Assembly: GCF_000003815.2 (NCBI RefSeq)
Contig: NC_049986.1
Coordinates: 20,126,052-20,190,051, forward strand
DNA: 64,000 nt
From: Branchiostoma floridae
Lineage: Eukaryota; Chordata; Leptocardii; Amphioxiformes; Branchiostomatidae
Reading direction: 5' to 3'
Part shown: positions 52,856 through 64,000 of the stretch, in pieces
Layout: every line of letters starts with the position of its first letter
Numbering within the stretch: position 1 is the stretch's first letter
The notes under the pieces: model-generated
The model's input: the letters and a program-made list of their open reading frames with translations, nothing else
Database searches by the model: none
Told to the model about the DNA's origin: nothing
Made by a program: the position numbers and the translations under genes

Positions 52856-52932
<77 letters not shown>
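52855..52932. repeat. TA microsatellite
   Basis: An uninterrupted (TA)n run of about 78 bp. It is a likely site of length variation. Confidence 0.97.
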
Positions 52933-52933
<1 letters not shown>

Positions 52934-53244
52934 CTTACAATAAAATAAGTTACCACAACTTGAGTGCAGTGCCACATTGTCCTCGTGTGTCTTCGAACCC
53001 AAAACCTTCATATTCTAAGTCAGAAACCCTATCCACAATGCCACCTTGCCACCTTTCTACTACTATTACGAGCTCTCTCTCGACGTACGGTCTGATTCAT
53101 AGTGACTTTGCCTTCCCTATCAGCAGTTTAACCTTCCTCTTGTTTAGGAACAGCTTCCGGCGAAAGTAAACTTCACCTCCCCCACCCTGACCCCGGCAGG
53201 TAACCCGGCACACAACTCACTCAAACACTGACTCTGGTTACGTT

Positions 53245-53595
53245 TGCCACACTGACTTAATTTTATGGATAACATCTTCTGGAGACCCTAAAACTAATGC
53301 GCGAGGGTGAAAAATGCTGTAAATCCACAAGACCAAACATCCAGATCTTTCTTTCCCAGGCTTGGTGTGTCTTATGTTCACCTCCAGTAAGTCTTCAAGA
53401 GACAATCGTCGCCATTTCAACAATGGTGCTGTGGTCCCATGCCCTGACCATGTGTCCATGCCCTGACCATGTGTCCATGCCCTGGCCATGTGCCCCTTAC
53501 CCTGTAGAGCAGATCCTCAGGCAAGCATAAGATTCTGATTGACCAGGGGTGCGCGCGGATGTCATCCATAACATTAAGGCAGTGTGGCCCAAGGG
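53245..53595. mobile_element. MITE with GGCCACACTGACTTA ends, copy 2
   Basis: GCCACACTGACTTAATTTTA and TAACATTAAGGCAGTGTGGCC form the inverted ends. An internal block CCCTGACCATGTGTCCATG is locally triplicated near 53444-53490. See the copy at 42555-43000. Confidence 0.85.
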
Positions 53596-54208
53596 TTCTT
53601 TATCCTGGAATAAACGATGATATCTTTGAACTCAAGCTAAACCAATGGACAAAAAGGTCCACAAAGCGTACATTGTATGGATGGCATCCTCTACAGACTC
53701 CAAATCTAACGAGAGACGGTGACAAAACCCGATATCACCATGAGCCAACACGTCTTTTATTCCTATATCAAAGAACTTGGGTGGTAGACTAGTATGACCC
53801 TTTACCAAGTTGGAAACTACACTTAGTTTACAACACAGGTGTCACTTCTACTACTACAGTCACTTGTACCTCACCAGTGCAACTTCTACAAGTATAATCA
53901 AGCTTCCCCACGATATATTTTCCCATTTTGACATTTTCTTGTCTCTTGACCTTTCCTGAGGGGAATTCTTTTTTTTTCAAAATCAGGTGGAATTCAATGA
54001 CCGTACTGATGGCAACCATGCAATTTAATTGTTGAGGCCTATAGCTAATAGACGTTTTGAACAGACACCGTTTAGCACATTTCTTCAGTGATCCCAAAGT
54101 AATTGTTTACATTGAGAATCCTCTAAGAATATAAAACGACGAGCTGTCCCCAGTTGCTCGGGTCCGGCCAATGTAAATGTTAAGCACGCCTCCCCGGTCA
54201 TTGTGTCA

Positions 54209-54445
54209 GACGACATTCTGGCGCGGGACGGTCGCGGTTGCCATGGAAACGCGGTACATCTGGCCGGAGGTGTCCGGGGCAGGGTGACGGATGCGTTCCA
54301 GTTTCCGCAGACTGACACGATTTCTGTCGGCGGGTCGTGCGGGTTGGACCCGCGCCATGTTTGGGACGTGTCACCCGCAGGCACGTTCCTGAAGAAGACA
54401 GATGGTCTTGCTGAATACGGGCTTGACACAGTGAAATTTGTCTGA
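54209..54445 (+). CDS. Candidate terminal exon, product unknown
   Basis: A GC-rich open frame follows a possible acceptor (TTGTGTCAG at 54200-54208) and ends at TGA 54443-54445. The protein text, for example RHVWDVSPAGTFLKKTDGLA, is not one I recognise. Its 3' part is repeated at 54605-54655 with the frame kept for a while, as at the exon-border duplications elsewhere in this window. No upstream exon was found, so support is weak. Confidence 0.25.
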   Translation, partial: DDILARDGRGCHGNAVHLAGGVRGRVTDAFQFPQTDTISVGGSCGLDPRHVWDVSPAGTFLKKTDGLAEYGLDTVKFV

Positions 54446-55660
54446 TGGAGTCCAAGAAAGTGTGTTTATGCCCCGGGGTTACCTGAAAATCTGGTCATTA
54501 CGCTAACCTTCAAACAGTTCTTCCGAATAACAAAAGCAAAGATACAGTATTCTTAAACTGTCTCAGAAAAAGTTGTCGAACCTAATATTTTAGATTTTCG
54601 AGTTAACCCCGCAGGCACGTTCCTGAAGAAGACAGATGGTCTTGCTGAATACAGACTTGACGTCTTAACGTTCGGGGCAATTTGTCTAATAGAGTCCGAG
54701 AAAGTGTGTTTCTGACCCAGGGTTACCTGGGAATCAGGTCAATGCTATAAACCTACAACCAGTTCTTCCGACTGGTAGCAAAATTGTCTCTATGTGAAAA
54801 CACATACTGTCAGTTATTCTTCCACTGTCAGAAGTCGAACCAAATGAGTTAGAATTTAGAGTTAACTTTCAGACTAGAGTAGACGCATGTTATATATAGT
54901 TCCTAAATTCTATCCTAATTTCTCAAGCTCCGCGTTTGCAGACAAAAAGGTAAACTACTAACTCCTTCATAAGAAGTTAATAACTGGCCAAGGTGTGTTC
55001 TGAACTCCGGTGGCTCCGAACACGTCTTGGCCAGTTAAGCTCCTTATGATTGTCCTGCTTGATACAGGCTTGACGCCTTAACGTTCAGAGCAATTTGTCT
55101 GATGGACTCCAAGAAAGTGTGTTTCTGACCCAGGGTTACCTGAGAATCAGGTCAATGCTATTAACCTACAAGCATTTCTTCAGAATAGCAAAATCGTCTC
55201 TATGTGGGCTGACGTAGACTGCTATTATCATGGAAGCTCATCTGTGTTGGAGGTCATCATAGTACAGTGCTAAACTTCCAACACTAAAGTACACACGGAT
55301 CAAATTTTCAACGATCACTGTTGCCGTCTTCAGGATGAATACTGATGACCAATCACTTCAGAACGTAAACTCGCGAGAGACAGGTCGCTATTCTTCCACA
55401 GAGAAAGAAGTCGAACCCAATGCGTAATAGAATATAGAGTTAGCTTTTGGACACATGTTGTATTGTTGTACAGACAAAGAAAACTACCTTCCTTCTAAAA
55501 CCACCTCCCTGACCACACATAACAGAAAAGGTGGGATCATTTGTCTTTCAATGCCTCAGAAACATTGTCGACCCCAATAAGTCAGAGTTAGCTTCTAGAC
55601 TAGAGTAGACACACACTGTATTATTCTACACTATTTGTTCAACCCCTTTCATGTTAGCGT
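54439..55660. repeat. Diverged tandem and dispersed repeats
   Basis: CCAAGAAAGTGTGTTT...GGGTTACCTG...AATCAGGTCAATGCTAT (read in parts) occurs at about 54450, 54700 and 55105. A second motif, GACTAGAGTAGACACA, occurs near 54870, 55600 and again at 63005. A short hairpin (AACTGGCCAAGGTGTGTTCT / GAACACGTCTTGGCCAGTTA) lies at 54980-55045. Confidence 0.7.
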
Positions 55661-56189
55661 GGTATCCAGCCATATTATAGGTCCCGTGTCACTTCTCTCT
55701 TCATTTACAGAAGAGACTCGGGAGACTGCTTGGAGATTAAGTAAATACGACCTTTAGAATAAGCAACGTAAAGTGAGGTGAAAAGTCGTCGGTCTGTTTT
55801 TCTAATAAGACTTTCTAAAGAGTTTGTGTGGGTCTCTCCATTGGCGCTTTTTCTGGCATTAGTCTACAGGTCTATACAGGGAAAGATGTATCAAACGCCG
55901 GAATGGGAATAATACAAGAAGCACCAGTCGCACATCTACTTTTGGCAACACATTTGGCAACACGGAATCACTAGAAGGATTTACGGTGTTGTTGAACGGA
56001 CGTAAGAGCCCTGCCTTCAGGTCTCTTGGTCTAATCTCCCAACAGATGCCCCTGTCTGTTTGTGCCCTTTTTGCGCAGTTTCTACGTAGTAGAAAGTTTC
56101 TCCGAATGTCTCAATCTTAATAGATCGCTTCTAAGTCTAAGATATCGCAGCACAATGGGCTTCTTAAACTAACCTCTACTAGGCTCCAC

Positions 56190-56395
56190 ACGTCGCTGGC
56201 AAAAATCCAAGATCGTAGTAGCAATTGGCCGAAAAGACAGATAACATGCCAGAGGAGTTAGCTGGCCAAGAAGATATCATGTACTCAACTTTGTCACCAA
56301 CTGTATTTCTTTACTGCGTCTAACTCCTCTGGAATGTTATCTGTCTATTTGGCAAATTTCTGCTATTCTTTTGCCAGCGACATTTGGAGACTGGT
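56190..56395. mobile_element. Hairpin MITE, separate family
   Basis: CGTCGCTGGCAAAA and TTTTGCCAGCGACA form the ends. AGACAGATAACATGCCAGAG pairs with CTCTGGAATGTTATCTGTCT, with CTAACTCCTC opposite GAGGAGTTAG. No ORF is present. Confidence 0.82.
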
Positions 56396-56559
56396 AGAGA
56401 CCAGCTTCTAACATGGTGGCCATGAAGTTAGAAAACGAGTCTTTAAATTTCAAAGGACCAGTCTTAAACTGATATTTTGAATTCCTCGAGATCCTCCTTT
56501 CCTGTCTATGACATTAACGATGGCGTTATCCTTGTAGCATCTTTATGGGCATCTTTTTA

Positions 56560-56705
56560 CGACGATTCTTGAAGACGAGGTTAGTCAGGGCAAACAATTT
56601 AGCGAGACATAAAGAGAACGGGACAAAATAGAATTCCTGATAAAAACGTATAAAAAACGTTAAAAACAGCCGGAGCCGACCCTCTGCTTGGATAGTAGGG
56701 TCCAG
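56560..56705. mobile_element. Single arm of the CTCTCCAAGTAGAGG-family MITE
   Basis: GACAAAATAGAATTCCTGAT, AACAGCCGGAGCC and CCTCTGCTTGGATAGTAG match the right arm of the element at 14368-14580. The left arm is missing. Confidence 0.7.
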
Positions 56706-57175
56706 GTCTTCCTTTAGCATTTGGTCTTATTGGTGGTAGCCATAATACGTATAAAACATCGAAATAACCGAACCTCTCCCTGGACCCTACTACAACTGCT
56801 TCGACAGGAGGGCTTTTATTTATGATCTCAACGCTTCACACGAAGGGTCATGGCGCGTTGAACTGTGAAGGCAAAGGTGGGTGGGGAGTAGCCCGCCCCC
56901 ATATAACCTACACGTGCGGGATGAGGGGCGAGTTCAAGGCCATTCAAGAGGTCTGTACGAGATCGTTAGGCCAATAGTTGGCGGTTGGAACCAAGGTCAA
57001 ACCAGCAGTTCGCTAATAGTCCGCGTAATAGCCCGTTATCAATGACAGCAGTCGTCATGAGTGTGAGTGTGTGAGTAGGAGGAGTGTACCTTCATAACCG
57101 ACATGATGGACCCATGTTAGCGGCAGATATAAGGCCATGTAGGACATCTTTAATGAATAATCCTAGTTTGCCCGT

Positions 57176-57720
57176 GACCCGTGGCCAGTATTAAAAGTCA
57201 ACGGTGGGGTGGGCAGTATTAGGGTCTAACCCGCCCTCACATAACCTACATTGTGTGGGGCGAAGGACCAATGTTACCGGCAAATATCTTAAACAAATAA
57301 TCCAAGATTGCAAAATTGTAGTCAAGCTTGGACCCGTGGCCAGTATTAAAAGTCAACGGTGGGGTGGGGAGTTTCAGGGTCTAACCCGCCCCCACATAAC
57401 CTACATTGTGTGGGGCGACGGACCCATGTTACCGGCAGATATCTTAAATAAATAATCCAAAAGCTTGCAAAATTGTAGTCAAGCTTGGACCCGTGGCCAG
57501 TATTAAAAGTCAACGGTGGGGTGGGGAGTTTCAGGGTCTAACCCGCCCCCACATAACCTACATTGTGTGGGGCGACGGACCCATGTTACCGGCAGATATC
57601 TTAAATAAATAATCCAAAAGCTTGCAAAATTGTAGTCAAGCTTGGACCCGTGGCCAGTATATTTCAAAGCCAATGGTGGGGTTGGGAGTATCAGGGTCTA
57701 TCTAACCCGCCCCCATATGA
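57176..57720. repeat. ~157-bp satellite, 3.5 copies
   Basis: GACCCGTGGCCAGTATTAAA recurs at 57176, 57331, 57488 and 57645 (periods 155, 157, 157). The unit includes TCAACGGTGGGGTGGG and ATGTTACCGGCAGATATC. A diverged flanking copy is visible near 56870-57160. No gene is present. Confidence 0.93.
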
Positions 57721-57724
57721 CCTT

Positions 57725-57957
57725 ACACGTGTGGCGTGAACGGTGAAGGGCTCGTGTCGTCTGCACAGGAAACCGTCAACTCTTAAAGACCACTTTTACT
57801 GATCTTTGACCCGCGCCCTGGCGATATTGAAAGTGAAACCTCCCACATCCTTCAAGATCAAGAGCTTCAATATAATGGCCTTGATACTTGATACATGTAA
57901 GATAGGCCTTAAGTGTTTCTAAAGGTGGTCCATTGGGATATACTACACCAATAGAGC

Positions 57958-58018
<61 letters not shown>

Positions 58019-58081
58019 GGAATGAGAGAGAGAGAGAGGTGAGAGAGAGAGCGGGAGAGAGGGAGAGAGGGAATGGGAGAG

Positions 58082-58113
<32 letters not shown>

Positions 58114-59290
58114 GGAGAGAGAGGGGCAGGGGAGAAAGCGCTAGATAGAGGGTAAGAGAGATATCTTTCTTAGCACCATCTAGGGGCAATCTAGAGATTC
58201 GACAATGCTATGGTATTGGTACCAATGTGACATTCTGTCAGATAACGTGCACCTACGCCCAGTCAGCCGAATTCCGTCGTTTCGCCATTGAAGTTCATTG
58301 ACCCCCAAATTCAAGATGGCGTTCCGAACCAATTAGGAAAATACACAAGTCTGGTAACAATACCATTTAAAGTGCAGATTTCTTAATTCATGTTTAGACA
58401 GAGACACTAGATTCACTTTGCCTATTCTATTTAAAGAAGCTTGTACGTTTTCAATTTGACAGGAGAAGCATGCCATATTTTTCAGCATTATTTTTCATAA
58501 TATGAAAATTCTGAATAAACCATCGTCAAACATGTATACATATGCATACATTGTTTGTAATCATTATATCATATCTAACAGATAATATGTCTCGGGCAGC
58601 CAATTGTCCCTCTACCAAAGTTCAACTGTGTTGCTGTGCCACCCCCCCCCCCCAACTTTCCACCCTAACCTCTATCTTGAATGAAACGTCGTTGAACACA
58701 TATTCAAAGTTTAAATGACTGCTTCCTGTAATAAGCACTATAGCAAGCATGTCTTGTATAGCTCTAGACGCACTGCGCTTCTACCAAATTCACCACATGT
58801 GTCGCTATACAAGGTCGGACCTGTATTCTGTAATGCCCCCCTCCCCACTTTAACCTCAATGTCAACTTGCATCAGTCAGAAAGAGAACCCGACCTGTGCT
58901 GAATTTAGTGGGAAGGTTAGGCCGGCTCTGTGACCTGTTACAAGTACAACATGGAACTAAGTCTTCATAAACTACAGATGTGTTACCCCCATGGGGATAG
59001 CAGTGATGTATTATCACAATCTTACAGGTGGGCAGATTTGGACGGGAGTTGTTATAACAAGGACGTGATATATTGGTTTTAATAAAGATGTTTGGTTGGT
59101 TTTCATCAGTAAATAACAATTAAAGTGTGGCCTACCTTAAAAAACGGTCTGTTTGTGGAAACGAAAAATAGAGATGTATACATAAAGGTATAGACAAATA
59201 ATGCCTTAACTCCCCGATGCTGAACTTAGAATTAAAAAAAAAAATGAAGGCCATTTCCATCCCTATGAATGCTATTGCTCAGTACTGTTA
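57725..59290. other. Non-coding DNA with AG microsatellite
   Basis: An AG-rich tract runs from 57961 to about 58135 and a poly-C run lies near 58641-58653. The rest is AT-rich unique DNA without supported exons. Confidence 0.6.
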
Positions 59291-59294
59291 TCAC

Positions 59295-59935
59295 TAGGGG
59301 TGGGTACTGGTACAGAAAATTCAGGTCCAGATACGGTCTAGGTCCAGAAGATCAGGTCCAGGTCCGGACCGTAACCTGATTGTATGTGAAAACTTGTGAA
59401 TTGGCGCTAATCAAAACAATCGTGTATTTCGCTGCAAAGAAATCTGTTTAATCCTGTTTCCCTGCAAACAAAGCTAACTTCCTCGGTGCGTTTGACTGTA
59501 GACTATAAAATCTACTATAAACTCTACGCTACTTAGTTCTTGTTTTTATCTTGCACCGGCAAGTCCCAAAATGTGTAGACGCCTGCCTTCATAATCTGTT
59601 CTTTTTTTAAACGGTCTAGAAGTTTTCAGGTACTTTTTTCGGACGTGTCCAACAAGAACTATGTTACTATGTACCAGTACCCAACCCTAGTTGTTACTGT
59701 AAAACGAGTAACTTTCCTATATCTCCATCTGTTCTTACTCTCCCCAAACTGTTGGAACCAGGAACTTAACAGGATCGCCCTGGACCTGAACCTTCCACAT
59801 GAAGAGAAATTTGTGGACGCCTGCCTATAATAGGACCAAAGTTCGGTCCACTGATTTTTTCAGGTCATGTCCAACAAGAAATAAAAGGTTTGTACCCTTA
59901 ACGATGTACCAGTACCCCAGCCCTAGTTGTCACTA
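59295..59935. mobile_element. MITE (CTAGGGCTGGGTACCGGTAC family), composite copy
   Basis: CTAGGGGTGGGTACTGGTAC at the left is matched by two right ends, GTACCAGTACCCAACCCTAG at 59671-59690 and GTACCAGTACCCCAGCCCTA at 59907-59926. The sequence between the right ends holds a duplicate of the exon-like segment at 60001. See 11645-12075. Confidence 0.72.
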
Positions 59936-60000
59936 TAAAACGAGTACGTTTAATTCCTAAGTAAGCTTCCTACATCCCCATCTGTTCTCACTCTCCTCAG

Positions 60001-60059
60001 ACTGGCGGAACCAAGACCTTAACAGGATAGCCCCGGACCTGAACCTACAACACGAAGAG
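60001..60059 (+). CDS. Candidate internal exon, duplicated once
   Basis: CTCTCCTCAG directly precedes and GTAAGA directly follows this 59-bp segment. It reads WRNQDLNRIAPDLNLQHEE in the phase-1 frame. A diverged copy at 59750-59800 reads WNQELNRIALDLNLPHEE, with mostly conservative changes, but lacks the donor. No neighbouring exon was found, so gene and function are unknown. Confidence 0.35.
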
Positions 60060-60185
60060 GTAAGATTACTGTTCCTGACATTTAAGGTTACATATTTCAT
60101 CAACTTATTTATTTCTTCTTTCAGACCGCACGTGTAGAGAGTTGTTGTGTTGGTTTTCACGATTCTAACATGTGTTTCTGGTCGG

Positions 60186-60707
60186 TGAAAGTCACATACT
60201 AATGGGCAGCGTGTTTGGCTCAGGACCTAGGGGTCCTGGGTTTGAATCCTGCCTTAACATTGATCTTGTGTCTTTGGGAAAGGCACTTTACACGACTTTC
60301 CCCACTTTATTCAGGTGCAAATGAGTACCTAACTTCGGCTAGGACCGTCCCTGGAATAGGACGTTAAATGAAGATCCCGTGTTTGGGGAGAGCCACACCC
60401 CACGCACGCTAAAGAACCCACCGCACCTTTAAAAAAAGAGTAGAACCATGTCCCGGTGTGTGATCGTTCTGTCTGGAGTTGGTGATCATGATTCACTTCA
60501 AATCGACCGGATGGAGGCCTGGCGTACCTTCATACCGTATCAGCCACACGGTGATTTACATCATTCACCCGGACGGAGACCTGGCGCATCCCCGTCTTGA
60601 AGTCAACTAGAAGAAAGGCTATGCCATCCTGTAAGGGGTGGTATATTAAACCACAACGATGCTGTAATACACCGTATGACTATGACTGACTGACTGACTG
60701 AACGTCA
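60186..60707 (+). mobile_element. Full-length tRNA-derived SINE
   Basis: The head has TGGGCAGCGTGTTTGGCTCA and the box-B motif GGGTTTGAATCCTGCC. The body has TGGGAAAGGCACTTTACACG and TTCAGGTGCAAATGAGTACC, a block resembling the conserved 'Nin' central domain described for invertebrate SINEs (from memory, not checked). The tail ends in a (GACT)n run. It is the reference copy for the fragments at 12.9, 19.95, 26.6, 44.9 and 52.7 kb. Confidence 0.85.
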
Positions 60708-60709
60708 CA

Positions 60710-61795
60710 CGGTTCCGAAGGAAACCATTTGCCCCCAATCCCCGTACCTGTCAGAGTTTCCCTCCGACAACCGTCAGAATTTAGCGCCAAAATCCGAGAC
60801 AGGTGCGAAGTTCAGCCTCGGCCTCGCAGATACGATCAACAAAAGTAGCGGAATAATTGAGAACAGATTACTCAGGCGTCAAACATGCATACCGCGGTAA
60901 TACAGATGCAGTAACCGTGCTTTGTACAAAGTGCTCCGGTCGTCAAAGTTTTAAGATAAAAATCTAGCACTAAACCTCTCCAGTTGTGAGACTTGTTTTA
61001 ACCAATGCGTTAGGATTACCTGTGGAATTCTGAGGGACTAACACCTAAGCACAAACTGTGAAACATTAGTCAGAAAATAACAAGTAAAACGGAAGGATGG
61101 TTGTGAACATAGATGAGATACTATACAGATGTCGCCAGATGTTTAAGGTAAATTGAATCATTTACATCAATGTACAGTTGACAAATAGCAAATCCATCCA
61201 ATAGACAGAAATAGGACGAACAAGGGAGGCCGCTATGGGGCCCAAACCTGCACCATTTACGCCTACACCCCATTTCCTACCCGGCCGGACTGTTTGCGGA
61301 AACGAAAAAAGTGTACATGCCAATACATATGTACAAGGCATGCTATTAAATTATTTTGGGTCCATTTTATGCTTTTGTTGTGTTTTATATCGTAGTTTTC
61401 GTTCTTCCTGAACCTATTTGTCGATAAAATGTCGTTGGGCACTCAGTCAAATCGCTCTGGCGCCGCAGTGACACCGCCAACGTGCCGCAGTTCACTGATA
61501 ATCTTATGCCAACGTAGGATCTGCTTGGAGATTCGGCCCGCACACCTGACCCAAGCTCCGCCAGTGCCCTTGGGTAACCCGAAGCGCCAGTCCTTGGATA
61601 GACGATGTGAGAGTAGCGGGGGACTTCAGCACGGATTACAGGCTGACATTTTGGACAAATTAGCCGTACTGAGTGTCCAGCGGGAGGGCCGTGTGGTTTA
61701 TATCAGGCTTGTGTAAGGCTTTACAGCGCCGTGTGATGCTATACCTGATCTAGCTGTGATCATGACGACCGTGTCGGGATAGTGGACAGGAGTGA
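60710..61795. other. Non-coding DNA with a MITE arm
   Basis: The only recognisable item is the right end of a hairpin MITE (AACGTAGGATCTGCTTGGAG at 61511-61530). An open frame at 61429-61716 runs straight through that MITE end, so I do not treat it as coding. Confidence 0.55.
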
Positions 61796-61797
61796 TA

Positions 61798-61915
61798 AGA
61801 GATGGGTACTGGTACAGAAAATTCAGGTTCAGGTCCGGTTCAGGTCCAGAGGATCAGGTCCAGGTCCAGACCTGAACCTGAACCTGGACGCCGTACCGGT
61901 ACCCATCTCTAGTAC
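61798..61915. mobile_element. Short CTAGGGCTGGGTACCGGTAC-family MITE
   Basis: GAGATGGGTACTGGTACAG and CCGTACCGGTACCCATCTC are inverted ends around CAGGTCCAGGTCCAGA repeats. It is the smallest and cleanest copy of the family (about 118 bp). Confidence 0.85.
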
Positions 61916-62364
61916 TAGTAGTGATACAATATAGTCGAACATGAAAGACACGTCGGCGTAGATTGCACTATGTATGTTAATGTTAATGTTTTGTTTCATT
62001 TATTTGACAAAATATGAATATGATGCAATAACAAAAGATAAAACAGGTGCAGAACACGGGGAAAGCGTGTAAAGTTTATGTCGACCCATTCTCCTCTAAA
62101 CTTAACAAAGTTCGTATGATCTATAAATGATAAATGATAGAAAAATCATATTAATTTTATAAAAAAGTAAATTTCCTTCCTTAAGACGTATGAGTTACAC
62201 TAAACAACTTTATTTTCTCATTTCTTTTGATAAGCTTAGCGTTACACTTGCTAAACCCATACAATCCTACATTTTACCGATTACCTGATGATCTTTATTT
62301 GCATGTTCCTGCCCATGTGGGCTAAATGCAGCAAATCCCATGATGGGATACTAAAGACTAAGTA

Positions 62365-62480
62365 CCAGGAAGCGAGAAGAAGCCAAACATCTATGCTAGA
62401 CTAGACCTGTATGTGATACTTTAACATGTATCTTTTGTCGTGACCTGTACAAAGTACAATGAAGGCCTAATACATTACTT
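62365..62480 (+). mobile_element. Dispersed retroposon fragment
   Basis: See 28176-28345 and 63775-63920: shared AAGCGAGAAGAAGCC and a TGTACAAAGTACAATGAA-like end. Confidence 0.55.
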
Positions 62481-62604
62481 TGTGAAAAATCAACTCGTCT
62501 AGACATGCCGACACTACCCTACATCTGCTTGGACACACCAGCTGGAATTGAGCCATTACATTCTACAGTGGCCACACGGGAGAAAAGAAGATAGACATCA
62601 CGTT

Positions 62605-63065
62605 ATGCAGTAGAGTAAGGGAACCAAACTTGGCGTCCCTTTGGTCCTATCCTCCTTCTAACATCACAACACCCACACATGATAGAAAAGGTGGTATGTA
62701 GTAGAGTAAGGGAACCAAACTTGACGTCCCTCTGGTCCTATCCCCCTTCTAACATCACAACACCCTGTTGTTCGTCCGTCGAGTCGACGAGGACGCTTTT
62801 GTCATCGTTATCGTCCATCCTTCAGGTAGTCACATGAGTTCGCAGTTGGCTGTATAGCCCTATCTTCGCTCTGAATTGTCTAAAACCCCACGCATAATAG
62901 AAAAAAAAACCCACACATAATAGAAAAGGTGGGAACATTCGTCTTCCACTGTCTATGGAATAGAGGTCGAACACAATAACAAAGAATATGGAGTAGCTTT
63001 TAGACTAGGGTAGACACATGCTATATTGTTATACACTGTTTGTAGTCTTTCATGTTACATGTACA
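62605..63065. repeat. Local duplications and dispersed repeat
   Basis: GTAGAGTAAGGGAACCAAAC with the following ~60 bp occurs twice, at 62610 and 62699. From 62890 the sequence (AATAGAAAAGGTGGGAACAT, then TAGACTAGGGTAGACACATG) matches the repeat at 55510-55660. No gene is present. Confidence 0.7.
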
Positions 63066-63069
63066 TGCA

Positions 63070-64000
63070 ATCAGCCCTCAGGCAATTGCAAGAACTTACA
63101 ATATACTTTCATTGAGGGTCTCTAGGTCGTTTCACCCCGTCTCTCAGTCCCATGTTAGTGTCAATCTCCTCCGGAGGTGTGGATCGTCGAATATTGGGCG
63201 AAGAGGGCAAGAAACGTCAGAAACCCTATGGTGGTCAAACTCCCCTGGCAACATTATTTTCAGTACAGCCAGCTTAGCTCAAATGCAAGCGACAAGGCCC
63301 ATGTGCGTCGCGTATCCCCGGTCAAGGCTAGCCTCGGTCTCTTTGCCCGCCGTTTTCCATCATTGGGAAAGCATGGGAATGAACACTACGCCGTTGGTCT
63401 AGTGGGATGTATGCAAATCAAGACCAGTTCGCACTTCAATGCCAATTCTTTCTGAGATCTGTAACTATATAGCCGGTACAACCACCCTTGGGAGTAACAC
63501 ACCGGTTTCTGTATCTGTATCGGTTGGGAGTCACACCCCAGTTTCGCGGCAAGCTGGTTATATCACATACTTATAGCACATCTAGCCGATCTTGTTTAAA
63601 GCTGCCTAATGAGACTAACCCCTACTGTACTTGGTAGCTATAGCAACGTGTTAAACTCTAGGATACTTCTAGGGAAAACGAATGTTGGAACGCATCAAGT
63701 TTTTTCCAGCATCACTGAAATGGGACAAATTCCTCATCCTCACTCCAGGGCAAACTGGCCTACATTTGCACCATTACCAAGAAGTGAGAAGAAGCCGAAC
63801 TTCTGAAATAGAAACCTCCTTGGTCTATGATACTATTACGTATGTTCTATCTCTTATTAAATGTTACCTGTACTTAGCACAGTTGGGCAAAAATGTAGAA
63901 TAAAGGTCTTCATTCATTACCTCCCACTACATGTTCTGTATGTATAACAACGAACGTGTAGCCTTCAGGTTGCCAAACAGCGTGATTCCTTTGCCCTGAG
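63070..64000. other. Non-coding DNA to the window edge
   Basis: ATCTGTAACTATATAGCCGG at 63454-63473 also occurs at 43297-43316, in the GPCR intron between exons 2 and 3. A retroposon fragment lies at 63775-63920. I find no supported exon. Confidence 0.5.

Noticed and set aside
52762-53011. Long Tyr-Ile repeat ORFs on both strands
   Set aside because: They are produced by the TA microsatellite at 52855-52932.
57959-58189. ORF of Ser/Leu repeats on the minus strand
   Set aside because: It is the AG microsatellite read as codons.
61429-61716. 95-codon plus-strand ORF
   Set aside because: It runs through a MITE end (GGATCTGCTTGGAG) and shows no splice sites or recognisable motif.

Overview
The window looks like nuclear DNA of a cephalochordate (amphioxus, Branchiostoma-like). 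The evidence is intron-rich serpin genes with vertebrate-style splice sites, an intronless leucine-rich-repeat (LRR) membrane receptor, a three-exon rhodopsin-family GPCR, tRNA-derived SINEs, many short hairpin transposons, and tandem repeats that duplicate exon-intron borders. No bacterial, viral or organellar genes are visible. Exon coordinates were set by hand from splice sites, reading frame and intron phase; no database search was possible.

1-11.2 kb: a tandem array of units about 2.84 kb long. Each unit carries one plus-strand serpin terminal exon (reactive centre loop, stop codon, poly(A) signal), so the array reads as interchangeable 3' exons for a serpin whose body lies left of the window. 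Differences between copies concentrate at the predicted scissile bond. Minus-strand remnants of another serpin tail sit in the same units.

11.0-25.4 kb (minus strand): a complete 11-exon serpin gene ('serpin 1', 592 aa) with a signal peptide and a Cys-rich N-terminal extension. Its 6.2-kb intron holds a complete LRR receptor gene on the opposite strand (16.9-20.1 kb). The cytoplasmic tail of that receptor is repetitive and ends in SINE-derived sequence.

27.7-51.3 kb (minus strand): two exon groups that probably form one large gene. The 5' group (45.8-51.3 kb) encodes a lipocalin, a Thr-rich linker, three antistasin-like repeats and the same Cys-rich module found in serpin 1. The 3' group (27.7-34.3 kb) encodes a mucin-like segment, a basic linker and a second serpin. 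Intron phases join the two exactly, which would give a roughly 1000-residue secreted protein carrying two kinds of protease-inhibitor domain. One serpin exon has a frameshift, so the gene may be damaged or the assembly wrong. The proposed 11.6-kb joining intron contains a plus-strand GPCR gene (41.6-44.1 kb), a small spliced plus-strand transcription unit (38.6-40.8 kb), a LINE remnant and a long inverted-repeat transposon.

51.4-64 kb: mostly repeats (hairpin MITEs, SINEs, a 157-bp satellite, TA and AG microsatellites) with a few weak exon candidates and no gene I can name. The first (signal-peptide) exon of the lipocalin gene was not found.
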